Part shown: piece by piece, positions 32,760-42,326 of the stretch | Layout: the number at the start of each line of letters is the position of its first letter | Position numbering within the stretch: the stretch's first letter is position 1 | NCBI RefSeq assembly: GCF_016863295.1 | Contig: NZ_BOOP01000030.1 | Coordinates: 104,673 to 168,672 of the forward strand | From: Planotetraspora phitsanulokensis | Lineage (GTDB): Bacteria > Actinomycetota > Actinomycetes > Streptosporangiales > Streptosporangiaceae | DNA length: 64,000 nt | Direction: 5' to 3' | Program-made: the position numbers and the translations under genes | The notes under the pieces: model-generated | The model's input: only the letters and a program-made list of their open reading frames with translations | Told to the model about the DNA's origin: nothing | Database searches by the model: none

Positions 32760-33577
32760 ACCGGATGTCCCAGAGCCTGCTCCTCGTCCTGCTCGGCGGC
32801 GCGGTGCTGCGGGTCACCGTCCTGTCGACGACGTACGTGAACTACGTCAAGCCGGGGTTCCGCCCGTTCCTGATCGCGGCGGGCGTCGTCATCCTCGTGC
32901 TGGGTGTCGTGGGCCTGGTCCAGGAGTGGCGTCAGCCGTCGGTCGCGGGGAAAGGCCCCTCGCGCACAGACGACGCAACGGGGACCCATCCGGCGCACAC
33001 GGACGACGCCACCGGCCCGGGTTCCGCGCCGGTCGCGGCCGAAGGCCACGGGCACCATCACGGGCACGACCATTCCCGGGTGTCGCGGGCGGCCTGGCTG
33101 CTGTGCCTGCCGGTGTTCGCCATCTTCCTGATCTCGCCTCCGCCGCTGGGCGCCTTCGCCGCCCGCTCGGAGGATGCCCCGTCTCCGCCGCCCGCCCATG
33201 CCGCCGACGCGTATGTCCCATTGCCCGCGGACAAGGCCACGTCCATGGAACTGGGCGAGTTCATCGGCCGCGCATGGGGAGATGCCAACCGGTCGCTCGC
33301 CGACAAGAAGGTCACGCTCACCGGCTTCGTCGTGCGCTCCAGCAAGAAGGACCGGTGGTACGTCACGCGCATGCAGATGAGCTGCTGCGCCGCCGACGCC
33401 ATCGCGCTGAAGGTCGCCGTCTTCGACGCCGAGCGGCCGCCGGACGACACCTGGGTCGAGGTGACGGGCACCTGGATCGCCCCCAAGACCGACAAGATCC
33501 CGAACGGCACGGTCCCGCCCCAACTGGCCGCCACCGACGTCACCGAGATACCCCAGCCCTTCGAACCGTACGAATGA
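32756..33577 (+). CDS. TIGR03943 family membrane protein with His-rich loop
   Basis: The product is 273 residues from a GTG overlapping the permease stop (an ATG 9 bp later is possible). Two N-terminal membrane helices are followed by a histidine-rich loop (GHGHHHGHDHS), a third helix (AAWLLCLPVFAIFLISPP) and a soluble OB-like domain (KVTLTGFVVRSS... SCCAADAIALKVAV...WVEVTGTW) with the conserved CC pair. The His cluster supports metal binding and a role with the permease. No Zur-type box was seen upstream. Confidence 0.8.
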   Translation: MNRMSQSLLLVLLGGAVLRVTVLSTTYVNYVKPGFRPFLIAAGVVILVLGVVGLVQEWRQPSVAGKGPSRTDDATGTHPAHTDDATGPGSAPVAAEGHGHHHGHDHSRVSRAAWLLCLPVFAIFLISPPPLGAFAARSEDAPSPPPAHAADAYVPLPADKATSMELGEFIGRAWGDANRSLADKKVTLTGFVVRSSKKDRWYVTRMQMSCCAADAIALKVAVFDAERPPDDTWVEVTGTWIAPKTDKIPNGTVPPQLAATDVTEIPQPFEPYE

Positions 33578-33622
33578 TTCAGAAGCGCTCACGATCGCGG
33601 AGTCTCGGTTAGAGTCCGGAGC

Positions 33623-34774
33623 ATGACCTGGCGACATTGACGCTCACCCGAATCCCCTCTCGCGGCGCGGCTGTACGCCTATGCCTTCGCCGAAGACTGC
33701 GTGCTGCTCTATCCGGTGTACGCGGTGTTGTTCGCCGAGACCGGCCTGTCTCCGGGCGAGATCTCGTCTCTGTTCGTGATCTGGTCGGTCACCAGTTCCG
33801 TGATCGAGGTGCCGTCCGGCCTGTGGGCCGACGTCTTCTCCCGGCGGCGCCTGCTGATCGTCGGACCGTTGCTGACCGGCTCGGGTTTCGCGCTGTGGAC
33901 CTTCTTCCCCTCGTATCTCTCGTTCGCGCTCGGTTTCGTCCTGTGGGGCGCGGGCGGCGCCCTGCGTTCGGGCACGATGCAGGCGCTCGTCTACGAGGAA
34001 CTCGACCGCCTCGGCGCCGCTGACCGCTACGCCCGGCTCATCGGCCGCTCGGAGGCGATCAGCACGACGGCGGTGATGACCGCCTCCGCCCTGGCGGGCC
34101 CGGTGTTCGCCGTCGGCGGCTACCTCGCTCTGGGGCTGGCCAGCGTGGCGGTGACTCTGATCACGGCCCTGGTGGGATGGTCCTTCCCCGAGTCCAGGGT
34201 CTCGGCGGAGGACCGTGACGAAGAGACCTTCATGGGCGTGCTCCGCGACGGCCTCTCCGAGGTGCGGCGGGCACCGCTCGTGCGGCGCCTGTTCCTGCTC
34301 CTGGCGGTGATCTCCGGCGCCGGGGCGCTCGACGAATACCTGCCGCTCCTCGCGAGCGCGACCGGGGTCACGACGGCCGTCGTGCCCGTGCTCGTGCTGG
34401 TGGTCACCATCGGAGTGACCGTAGGCGGGTGGCTCGCCGGGCGAGCACCCCGGGCGCTCGCCCCCGCCCTGGCCGTCGGCGGGCTCTGCCTCGCCGCCGG
34501 GGCGGCGAGCGGGCTGCCCGCCGGCTTCGTCCTCATTTCCGTCGCCTTCGGGATTTTCCAGTGGGCCACCGCCGCCATGGACGCACGGCTACAGGACCAG
34601 ATCACCGACCGGTCCCGCGCGACGGTCACGTCGATGGCCGGGCTCGGCGTCGAGGCCATGGCAGTGCTCGTCTTCGCCGCCTACGCCCTGGGATCGATCT
34701 GGGCAGGCCCGTGGCTGATCTTCACCGTGGCCGCCGTGCCGTACCTGCTGGTCGCCCTCGCGGTGCGGCGGTGA
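33623..34774 (+). pseudogene. MFS transporter gene with an in-frame TGA at codon 6
   Basis: From ATG 33623 the frame reads MTWRH, then TGA (33638-33640), then RSPESPLAARLYAYAFAEDCVLLYPVYAVLFAETG without further interruption to 34774. Twelve-segment MFS features follow (VIEVPSGLWADVFSRRRLL, GALRSGTMQALVYEEL). A GTG at 33701 could restart translation but would remove the first half of helix 1. The gene is either inactivated by a nonsense change, restarted internally, or affected by a sequencing error. Confidence 0.65.
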
Positions 34775-34777
34775 GGC

Positions 34778-35620
34778 CTACCGCGGGCCCGGCGGCGGCT
34801 GCGGGTGCGTGCCCGGGCGCCGGACAGGCAGGTGGTAGGTCTCGCCGCGCCCGATGTAGTGGACGAGGTGCGAGAGCCTGGCCCGGTTGACCTGCTGCTG
34901 GAAGTCGTCGATGCCGGAGCTGAACGCCTCGTAGTCGTCGTAGTGGACCGGGAGCACGGACGCCGGTTTGATCAACTGGATCCAGTCGGCCCCCTGCCAG
35001 CCGTCCATGGAGACGAGCAGGCCGAGGATCTTGGTCCCGCCGAGGTGGACGATGGCCGCGTCGATGTCCGGGAAGCGCTGCGGGATCTCCGACAGGCACG
35101 GGTCCATGATCGTGTCCCCGCTGATGTGCAGGCGCATGTCCGTCTCGCCCTGCCTGGCGAAGTCCAGGACGCTGCCCATGCAGGGCGGCAGCAGCATCTG
35201 CATCGGCCCCGGCGCGTGACGTGCGGGTGTGGCGGTGATCGTGAGCGAACGGTCGCCGCGCTGGATCCGGTGCTCGTCCCAGGACTCCAGGCCGAGCGCG
35301 TTGTGGAAGCCCTGCCGCTTGAGCTTGCCGGCGGCGTGGTGGGTCGTGATGATCGGCACTTCCTTGTCCAGGCCCCGTCGCGCGACCCGGTCCCAGTGAT
35401 CGCCGTGCAGGTGCGACAGGACGACGGCGTCGAGCGGCGGCAGCTCGTAGACGTCCATCGCGGGCTCGGTGCGGCGCTTCGTGGTGATCCCCCAGCCGAG
35501 GTGGGCCCGCTGGCCGCGGTGAAGGAAGTTCGGGTCGGTCAGCACCGTGAACCCGTCGCAGCGAATGATCGTGGTCGCGTTTCCGATGAAGAAGACGCTC
35601 GCATCTCGTTGATCGCTCAT
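34778..35620 (-). CDS. MBL-fold metallo-hydrolase (UlaG-like)
   Basis: The 280-residue product has HLHGDHWD near residue 70 (HxHxDH zinc motif), HAPGPMQ near 137, SGDTIMDP near 167 (third ligand Asp) and PVHYDDYEAF near 225. The family includes L-ascorbate 6-phosphate lactonase and NAPE-PLD-like enzymes; the substrate is not predictable. It ends 4 bp after the MFS gene on the other strand. Confidence 0.85.
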   Translation of the reverse strand: MSDQRDASVFFIGNATTIIRCDGFTVLTDPNFLHRGQRAHLGWGITTKRRTEPAMDVYELPPLDAVVLSHLHGDHWDRVARRGLDKEVPIITTHHAAGKLKRQGFHNALGLESWDEHRIQRGDRSLTITATPARHAPGPMQMLLPPCMGSVLDFARQGETDMRLHISGDTIMDPCLSEIPQRFPDIDAAIVHLGGTKILGLLVSMDGWQGADWIQLIKPASVLPVHYDDYEAFSSGIDDFQQQVNRARLSHLVHYIGRGETYHLPVRRPGTHPQPPPGPR

Positions 35621-35851
35621 GCCTTCCTCCCCTCTCGCACTTTCAGGCTACGCATATGGGCACGAATCGCCCATGCGTGGGGGGTTGGCATCCGGCCAGC
35701 AAAGATCTACCTCAGACCGAATCGAAAGATCGGCTCGAGGGCTTCCTTCTCACCTGGTTCGAGTCCAGGTAGGCCGTGAGGCCTACTGATATCCAGCTCC
35801 CGAGCCTTCCTCACGACCGGGCGGGACCACACCGCCGTGATGCGAGCGGGC

Positions 35852-36460
35852 TCATTCCCCGAGGGCGGTCAGCCGGGTGAGCTCGCCCGCGTGGGCCTTC
35901 GCCATAGCGGCGGCGAAGGCCTTGGTGTCTCCGTCCGCCCCCGCCCCCTGTTCGCCCTGCGCCACGAGCACCGACTGCTTCAGGTAGTCACGCGTGTGCT
36001 CGGCGAAGAGCCGGTCGAAGGCGTCCCCCTTCGACTCGGTGATGACCTTGAGCTCGTCCGCGGTGACCATGCCCGGGATGTTGTGCCCCTCGTGCACGTT
36101 GACGTACGGCACGCCCGATCGGTCCAGCAGGTCGCGCAGACGCTGGAGCTCCGCGCGGTGATCGGCACTGAGGGATCTGGACAGACGCGTGATCCGCGGG
36201 TCGGCTGTCTTGTCCGGCGCCAGGTCCAGCAATCGGACGGCCTGCTCGGTCATCGGGATCATCAGTTGCAGCCAGGCGACGTCCGTCGCGTTGAAGGAGC
36301 CGGACGGCGTGGCGGCGGCCGCGGAAACCGCGCTCGTCGCCTCTTGCGGGTGATGGTCGTGGCTCGCGGCCGACGAGGTCGGCCCGGCGGCGACACATCG
36401 GGCGACCAGCAACACGGTGATCATCGCGAGGAGAGGCGCCCCGACGGTGACCGCTCTCAT
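35852..36460 (-). CDS. DUF305 family secreted protein
   Basis: The 202-residue product has a signal peptide (MRAVTVGAPLLAMITVLLVARCVAAG; the Cys near residue 22 lacks a full lipobox). The DUF305 core follows: SFNATDVAWLQLMIPMTEQAVRLLDL (the usual HHQQAVEM Met/His positions are partly replaced by PMTEQAV) and SADHRAELQRLRDLL. It is helical and thought to be ferritin-like, often metal-related. A His-containing linker (SHDHHPQ) precedes the core. The second His block at the end (AKAHAGELTRL) is typical. Confidence 0.8.
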   Translation of the reverse strand: MRAVTVGAPLLAMITVLLVARCVAAGPTSSAASHDHHPQEATSAVSAAAATPSGSFNATDVAWLQLMIPMTEQAVRLLDLAPDKTADPRITRLSRSLSADHRAELQRLRDLLDRSGVPYVNVHEGHNIPGMVTADELKVITESKGDAFDRLFAEHTRDYLKQSVLVAQGEQGAGADGDTKAFAAAMAKAHAGELTRLTALGE

Positions 36461-36765
36461 GTCCGTCCCTCTCGCTCGGGCCGGCCAGATCTCAGACCGT
36501 GGATCTCAGATCTCGGCGAGGGAGGCCCTGTCGAACGGGCCCCGCCTCAGAGTAAACGGAGGTGTCAATCTGCCCAAGAGTGGTCTGTGAACCTACTTAT
36601 CCACTTATGTGAAGTCGCATCTCCGGGGCACAGGGCACGGCGAGCCGACCCCCGCGTGGTGCACGGCACCGGAGTGATCACCACGTGGGACCGGGCAGGG
36701 CCGTACCCGGGAAGGCGCGTCCCATCGGCCTTCCCGGAGCGCAGGCATGCGGCCGGAGGCGGCCC
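36461..36765. other. Intergenic, nothing supported
   Basis: About 300 bp between the DUF305 gene and the end of the CHAP gene. I see no gene, strong hairpin or clear operator. Confidence 0.4.
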
Positions 36766-37674
36766 TCAGTGCTTGAACAGGGAGACCTTCGCCATGGTGG
36801 TCTTCTCCACGACGGCCACCCGAGGGCCGGCGTTGATGATCCTCAGCCGCAGTTGGTTGTCGGTGCCCAACCCGAACTGGCCGCCGACGCTGACCTCGAT
36901 GCGCCCGTCCGGGCCGGCATGGCAGGTGAGCCGCCACGCGTCGTCGAGGAACTTCTTCCCGGCCCGGTCGTAACGGGCCCACGAGACGTCCAGTTCGTCA
37001 CCCGGCTGCAGACCGCCGATCCGCACCAACGCGTCGCAGAGACACCAGCGACTCCCGGAGGCGAGCACCGCCACCCCGTTGTCCCCGTGGGCCTTGGGGT
37101 CGTCCACGTACTCGGTCCCCCACCGCACCACGATCTCGCCGTTCGCGGGGACCTGCTGGTCCACGCCGGCTCCCAGCGAAACCACCTCAGGCACGTCGTC
37201 CTCCACGCTGTAGTCGGGATTCCAGAAACCTGCGATCACCGAGGCGGCGCGCACGCGCCGCTTGCAGGCGTCTCCGGTGTTGCCTTCGATCGTCTGGACG
37301 CGGCCGTCGCCCAGGTTGCGCTCGACGACGCCGACGTGGTCGACCCCGCCGACGGCGTCGCGCCCTTCCCAGTCGAAGAACACGATCGCGCCGGGCTTCG
37401 CGTGCGCCTTCACGTTCGCCGCGGTCCCCGCGAACCATCGGCCCAGCTTCTGGCCGTCCTGGGCGTGCCAGACCGTGTAGGCGCGGTCCCCGTTGGGCAG
37501 GACCGCCGCGGCGTTGCCGCTCTTCCTGGCCCAGTACGTCACCGCCTGGTCGCACCATGCCGCTTTGAGGAATTCGTCACCGTGCCGCTTCGCGTAGTCG
37601 CGGGTGACGGCGTTCGGGCGGCCCTGCAGGCCGAGGGACTCGCGGGCGGCCGCAAGCATGCTCTGCACGCTCAT
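36766..37674 (-). CDS. CHAP-domain peptidoglycan hydrolase-like protein
   Basis: The 302-residue product has a CHAP domain at residues about 1-150: catalytic Cys41 in KAAWCDQAVTYW, His113 in GGVDHVGVVE and Asn132 in IEGN. The C-terminal ~150 residues are beta-rich (EIVVRWGTEYVDD... DELDVSWARYDRAG), perhaps a binding module. No signal peptide is present, so export by phage-like lysis or another route, or an intracellular role, is open. Its ATG overlaps the stop of the small upstream gene (ATGA). Confidence 0.85.
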   Translation of the reverse strand: MSVQSMLAAARESLGLQGRPNAVTRDYAKRHGDEFLKAAWCDQAVTYWARKSGNAAAVLPNGDRAYTVWHAQDGQKLGRWFAGTAANVKAHAKPGAIVFFDWEGRDAVGGVDHVGVVERNLGDGRVQTIEGNTGDACKRRVRAASVIAGFWNPDYSVEDDVPEVVSLGAGVDQQVPANGEIVVRWGTEYVDDPKAHGDNGVAVLASGSRWCLCDALVRIGGLQPGDELDVSWARYDRAGKKFLDDAWRLTCHAGPDGRIEVSVGGQFGLGTDNQLRLRIINAGPRVAVVEKTTMAKVSLFKH

Positions 37675-37841
37675 GCGTCACCGTCCACGTGGCCCTCGCC
37701 TTCGTAGACGCCGGTCACGGGGTTGAGCACGTAGCCGAGGTCACGGAGGACCTGTTCCTCGTCCTCCTCCGTCGGGCCCCATTCATGGATGTCCACCTCG
37801 GCCGCGACGAGATCGGCCTCGGATGGTTCAGGTTCAGACAT
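37671..37841 (-). CDS. Small acidic protein coupled to the CHAP gene
   Basis: A 56-residue product from ATG 37841 with GGAGG 5 bp upstream: MSEPEPSEADLVAAEVDIHEW, then EEDEEQVLRDLGYVLNPVTGVYEGEGH. It is very acidic. The final LNPVTGVYEG resembles short peptidoglycan-hydrolase partner motifs. Its stop overlaps the CHAP start (ATGA), so the two are co-translated. Tail-assembly or immunity-like pairing with the hydrolase is possible but unproven. Confidence 0.6.
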   Translation of the reverse strand: MSEPEPSEADLVAAEVDIHEWGPTEEDEEQVLRDLGYVLNPVTGVYEGEGHVDGDA

Positions 37842-38061
37842 CGGTCCTCCGGTTGCAGATCTTCGTATTAGATCCTGCAACGTTCGAATTGATCCGTTAG
37901 CAACCGATTTGGAATAGCCGGTCGCCTCCAACGGTTCTCGGCAGAACCGGACTACAGTCCGGTACAGCTCTCGCGTGACGAGGCAGCCCGCGCCACGGAG
38001 CCGAGAGGCCGGAAACCACAGAGCGGACCGAACCGGCCCGCACCCTCGCTGGAGGATCGCC

Positions 38062-38952
38062 GTGACCATTCAGGCACCGAGCGCCGCTCGCACCGTCGAC
38101 CGCGTCGAGGCGAAGGTCGCCATGGGCCCCAACGACCAGACCGACGACAGGGCCGTCATCATCGCGCCGACCAACCCCGCACGTACGGATCCGTTTCTGG
38201 TGCTCGGCGAGGACTGGTTCTCCACACCCGGCTTCGACTGGCATCCCCATCGGGGCATGGAGACCGTGACCACGATCCTGGACGGCGTTCTCGAACACGG
38301 CGACAACGCCGGCCACGCCGGGGTGCTCCAAGCCGGCGACGTGCAGTGGATGACCGCCGGCCGCGGAATCATCCACCGTGAGCTGGCCTTCCGCGACGAG
38401 CACGCCCACACCCTGCAACTGTGGCTGAACCTGCCCGCGCGCTCGAAGATGGTCGACACGCGCTACCAGGACCTGCTCGCCGCGAAGCGTCCCGTGTCCA
38501 CCGTCACGCCGGGCGTCACGGTCGATGTCATCTCCGGTTCGGTCGGCGGCGTCGAAGGGCCCGCCCTCAACCACTGGCCGATCACCGCCGCCATCGTCAC
38601 CCTGGAGCCCGGCACGTCCCTCGACCATCTCCTCCCGGCGTCTCACCGGGCCTTCGCGTACGTGCTGGCCGGTGAGGCCGCCATCGCGGGACGCCGAACC
38701 CTGGCAGGTGAGATCGCCTGGTCGGATCCGGTGCCGGGCATCGAGGGCGACAGCACGCTTCGCGTCGACGCCCGGGATCGCGAACGGCCCACCAGGCTGA
38801 TGATCTACAGTGGCCGGCCCATCATGGAGCCGATCGCCATGGGCGGGCCGTTCGTCATGAACACCCGGGTCGAGATCACCAAGGCCTTCCAGGACTTCCA
38901 CGGCGGCAAGTTCGGCGAGGTCCCGCGTCAGGCCCGCCTCAAATACCGGTAG
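38062..38952 (+). CDS. Pirin family protein
   Basis: The product is 296 residues from a GTG at 38062 with GGAGG 6 bp upstream. The N-terminal cupin shows the metal-binding set: FDWHPHRGMETVTTIL (two His), GRGIIHRE (third His and Glu) and HTLQLWLNLP. The C-terminal cupin (HLLPASHRAFAYVLAGEAAI) lacks the metal set, as is usual. Bacterial pirins act as quercetinases or modulators of metabolism. Monocistronic. Confidence 0.9.
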   Translation: MTIQAPSAARTVDRVEAKVAMGPNDQTDDRAVIIAPTNPARTDPFLVLGEDWFSTPGFDWHPHRGMETVTTILDGVLEHGDNAGHAGVLQAGDVQWMTAGRGIIHRELAFRDEHAHTLQLWLNLPARSKMVDTRYQDLLAAKRPVSTVTPGVTVDVISGSVGGVEGPALNHWPITAAIVTLEPGTSLDHLLPASHRAFAYVLAGEAAIAGRRTLAGEIAWSDPVPGIEGDSTLRVDARDRERPTRLMIYSGRPIMEPIAMGGPFVMNTRVEITKAFQDFHGGKFGEVPRQARLKYR

Positions 38953-39030
38953 GCGTCCTCCCCCTCGGCGCCCCGGCGACCGCCGGCGAACGGGTGGTTC
39001 GTCGGTGATCTCCGGTGCTCTAATGACTCC

Positions 39031-40341
39031 ATGCGCCGCAGTCTCATGAAGTCCTTCGCCAAGGCCCTTCGTGATGAGAACCTCGACCTCTACATTCTCG
39101 TTTTCACCGCCCTCGTCTTCACCGTGCTCGGTGCGGTGAACATATCCAGCACGGCGACCCTTTCGTCGGTCACATTGGGGGCGCTCGCCTTCCTCGCTCT
39201 TTCGCAAATCCGATCGCGGCGACATGTCGCGGAAATAGCGAAGTCTCGCGAAGTCGACCCCCTGGCGATACTGCGTTCGGAATTCCCGGCCGACCTCGTC
39301 CAACGGCGTGCGTCGGCCACGCAGTATCTGTTCATCGGCGTTTCCATGGCCCGGACCGTTCAGACGATGCGAAACGATCTCCGTCGACTGCTCCTCACCG
39401 GCACGAAGGTCCGCGTCCTCCTCCTGGACCCCACCGACGAGACGTTGCTCCGGCACGCCGCCGCCCAGGCGGGGAGGGATACGGACCCCAAGCGCCTGGC
39501 GGCGAGGATCAGCGGGTCCATCGAGGAGATCGCCTTCCTGCGGGACGAGACCCACGGTGACGTCGAGATCCGTGTGCTGAGGCACGTGCCCACCATGAGC
39601 GTGAACGCCATCGACACACAGAGTCCGAGCGGCACCATATGCGTCCAGCACTATGAATATCGCGCGCCCGCCGAGGCTCTTCCGATGGTCCAACTCGAGA
39701 GCAAAGACGGGTTCTGGTATCAGCACTTCGTGCTCGAGGCGGAGAGGATGTGGGAGGGCGGAAGCCCTTGGCCTCCTCCTCCGGGGCTTCAGCTCACCCA
39801 CGCGCAACGCCCGCAGTTCAAGGAGACATTCGACGGCGAACTGATCACAGCAATGGAGTCGGCGGATGAACTGCTCATCACGGGGGTGACCAGGAACACC
39901 CTCGTCCATGCCAATTACGGGAAGTTCGAGAAATTATTGACGAAGGGCTGCCGGATTCGGTTCCTGTTGGTCGACCCCGAATCGGAGGCCGCGGCGACGG
40001 CGGCCGACAGATATTACGCCGGGAGATCTCCGGAAAACCTGCGGGAGCGAGGGAGGCACACACTGCGCCTTTTGCGGGAACTTCGGCGCTCCACCGGAGG
40101 AGACCTCACGGTACGGCTGACGGCACACCCTCTCGCCATGGGGATGGTCGCCGTCGACACACCCGTGAGCGCACGCGGAGAGATGTCCGCGCTCTTCATG
40201 GAGTACTTCACGTACCAGGCGTCAGGTGAGCCGAAGTTCGTGGTGCCGCCTTCGGACGAGCGGTGGTTCGTCCATTTCGCCGAGGAGGCTGAGGCCCTGT
40301 GGCGGGCCGCCTCAGATCATGAGCTCGAGGTCGCCGGATGA
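39031..40341 (+). CDS. Membrane-anchored protein with two tandem PLD-like domains
   Basis: The 436-residue product has two membrane helices at residues about 20-37 and 45-60. Two homologous halves follow: residues 95-240 (ATQYLFIGVSMARTVQTMRNDLRRLLLTGTKVRVLLLDP... FWYQHFVLEAERMW) and 280-430 (ADELLITGVTRNTLVHANYGKFEKLLTKGCRIRFLLVDPES... RWFVHFAEEAEALW). Each resembles a degenerate phospholipase-D half without a clear HxK motif. It may be a nucleotide- or lipid-sensing membrane protein. Base composition is slightly lower in GC than flanking genes. Confidence 0.65.
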   Translation: MRRSLMKSFAKALRDENLDLYILVFTALVFTVLGAVNISSTATLSSVTLGALAFLALSQIRSRRHVAEIAKSREVDPLAILRSEFPADLVQRRASATQYLFIGVSMARTVQTMRNDLRRLLLTGTKVRVLLLDPTDETLLRHAAAQAGRDTDPKRLAARISGSIEEIAFLRDETHGDVEIRVLRHVPTMSVNAIDTQSPSGTICVQHYEYRAPAEALPMVQLESKDGFWYQHFVLEAERMWEGGSPWPPPPGLQLTHAQRPQFKETFDGELITAMESADELLITGVTRNTLVHANYGKFEKLLTKGCRIRFLLVDPESEAAATAADRYYAGRSPENLRERGRHTLRLLRELRRSTGGDLTVRLTAHPLAMGMVAVDTPVSARGEMSALFMEYFTYQASGEPKFVVPPSDERWFVHFAEEAEALWRAASDHELEVAG

Positions 40342-40358
40342 CCGAGGTCGGCCACCGG

Positions 40359-42200
40359 CTAGACCTCGACGCGGACCGGCCTCTCCCCGGCGCCGTCGAA
40401 CTGGGCGAGCCTGCTCAGCGCCGCCTGGATCGCCTCGGGGCCGTCGTCGGCGAAAGCCCGGCTGCCGGCGAACTCCCGCAACGGGTCGTGGTAGAAGTAC
40501 CGACCCAGGTCGCCGGTCTCCAGCAGGTGCATGTCGACGAGGGACTCCAGCAGCACCGCGGTGTCGCCGAGCGACAAATCCAGCAGGGCCGCCGCGGCCC
40601 CGAGTGAGACATCCGGGCGGTCCGTCACGGAGAGCAGCCGGAACGCCCGTGCCTGCTCGGGTGACAACTGCTCCATCACCGACGCGTACGGCTGCTCGAT
40701 GGCCCGGCACTCCGCCGGGAGCACGGGCGAGCCGGGGCCGGGCCTGGTGATCCGCCGCTTCGCCTCGGCGATGGTCCAGCCCGGACGCGAGGCGATCCGC
40801 GCACCGAGCGCCTGCAGCACCTGCGGCAGGCCGGCGGTGCGCCGTACCAGGTCGCGGACGTCCGCGAGCTCGGGGCGGACCCGGTCGGCGCCGATGAGCC
40901 GTTCCAGCAGCGCGATCGAGTCGTCCTCGCCGAGCCCGGTCAGCTTCAGCCAATGGACGTGCGCCAGGCCGTACAGCCGCTGGCGTGCGGTGACGACGAC
41001 CGCGGAGCCGCCGGAGCCGGGCAGCAACTGCCGGACCTGATCGGCGTCGCGGGCGTCGTCCAGCACGACGAGCAGCCGGCGGCCGGTCGTCAACGTCCGC
41101 CACAACGCCATCCGCTCGCTGAACGACTCGGGCAGCCCCGCGGGCGGCACGCCGACGCCGCGCAACAGCTCGGCCAGGGGCTCGCCTGCCGTACCGAGGT
41201 CGACGAACAGCTGGCCGTCGGGGAAGTCCGCGGCCACCGCATGCCCGAGATGTACGGCGAGAGTGGTCTTGCCGACGCCGGCGAGTCCTTCGAGGCCGAC
41301 CACCGGGACGCTCGCGTGGGTGGGGGTGAGGACGTCGGCGATGCGGGACCGCGCCTCGACGCGGCCCGTGAAGGTCGGCAGGTCCGGAGGCAACTGGGTG
41401 GGACCTGGTGACGTCGTGGCAGCCACGGGCGCCGGCGCGGCGGGGGCGAGCAGCGCGGGATCGGACGCGAGGATCCGCCGCTGCATCTCCCGCAGGTCCG
41501 GGCCCGGGTCCAGCCCCAGCTCGTCGGCGAGGAGTCGCTGCACCCGCCCGAACTCCGCGAGCGCGTCGGCCTGCCGGCCGGACCGGTAGAGCGCCAGCAT
41601 CAGCAGCTCGCGCGGCCGTTCCCGAAGCGGCTGCTCGGCGATCACCTCGGCGAGCTCGGCGGCCGCTTCGGCGTAGCGACCGGACTCGATGTCGGCCGCC
41701 GCCAGGTCCTCCATCGCGGTGAGCCGCAACTGCCCGAGGCGTACGCGCTCGAACTCGGCGTAGTCGCCGTTGACCCCCGCGAGCGGGGTGCCGTGCCACA
41801 ACGCGAGCGCGTCGCGCAGCGCGGTCGCCGCGGCGGGCGAGTCGCCGGCACGGCGGGCCTCCCTGGCGATGCCGAGCCGTCTTTGGAACTCCGTGAGGTC
41901 GAGGTGTTCGGTCCGCAGCGCGTAGCCCCCGCCCATGGACTCGATCACCGCTGTCGGTTGGCCGGGGTCGAGGGCGCGGCGCAGCCGCGACACGTACGAC
42001 CGGACCACGCCGACCGCGGCACGCGGCGCGGCACCGCCCCAGATCGCGGCGATCAGCTGGTCGGGCGAGGCGGGCAGACCGGCCTGCAAGAGGAGGATCG
42101 CGAGAATCGCCCGCTGCTGTGGGGAGCCCAGCTCGAGTTCGTCGTCGCCGCGCCAGGCGCGCACCGGACCGAGCACCTCGAACCGCAGCCGCTCGCCCAC
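40359..42200 (-). CDS. SARP/AfsR-family transcriptional regulator with NB-ARC ATPase
   Basis: The product is 613 residues from a GTG at 42200 with GGAGGG upstream (a longer frame starts at 42242). Domains in order: OmpR-like winged helix (LRFEVLGPVRAWRGDDELELGSPQQRAILAILLL), BTAD (residues about 95-240), NB-ARC with P-loop GLAGVGKTTLAVHLG and LVVLDDARDADQVRQLLPGSGG. The C-terminal TPR part is short. SARPs activate secondary-metabolite genes. Its closest neighbours are the FMN reductase/LLM oxidoreductase pair, which could be targets. Confidence 0.9.
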   Translation of the reverse strand: MGERLRFEVLGPVRAWRGDDELELGSPQQRAILAILLLQAGLPASPDQLIAAIWGGAAPRAAVGVVRSYVSRLRRALDPGQPTAVIESMGGGYALRTEHLDLTEFQRRLGIAREARRAGDSPAAATALRDALALWHGTPLAGVNGDYAEFERVRLGQLRLTAMEDLAAADIESGRYAEAAAELAEVIAEQPLRERPRELLMLALYRSGRQADALAEFGRVQRLLADELGLDPGPDLREMQRRILASDPALLAPAAPAPVAATTSPGPTQLPPDLPTFTGRVEARSRIADVLTPTHASVPVVGLEGLAGVGKTTLAVHLGHAVAADFPDGQLFVDLGTAGEPLAELLRGVGVPPAGLPESFSERMALWRTLTTGRRLLVVLDDARDADQVRQLLPGSGGSAVVVTARQRLYGLAHVHWLKLTGLGEDDSIALLERLIGADRVRPELADVRDLVRRTAGLPQVLQALGARIASRPGWTIAEAKRRITRPGPGSPVLPAECRAIEQPYASVMEQLSPEQARAFRLLSVTDRPDVSLGAAAALLDLSLGDTAVLLESLVDMHLLETGDLGRYFYHDPLREFAGSRAFADDGPEAIQAALSRLAQFDGAGERPVRVEV

Positions 42201-42326
42201 CCAGGACTCCCTCCGGAACCGACCGCACGCCCACTTCGGCAACAGCCGGCGTACGGCCTGGTATTCCAGGTCAGGCCGTACCCGAGCGGGTCAGCCGCGC
42301 CGATCGGAACGGACGCGGCGAGCAGG

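Noticed and set aside
35753..35769. Perfect tRNA-like T-arm (CCTGG-TTCGAGT-CCAGG)
   Set aside because: No matching D-arm or anticodon arm lies upstream, and only five base pairs of acceptor could form. It may be chance or a tiny tRNA scrap, so no RNA gene is called.
37897..39909. 670-codon minus-strand frame
   Set aside because: It spans two clear plus-strand genes (pirin and the PLD-like protein) and their gap. Composition is that of a complement of GC-rich coding DNA.
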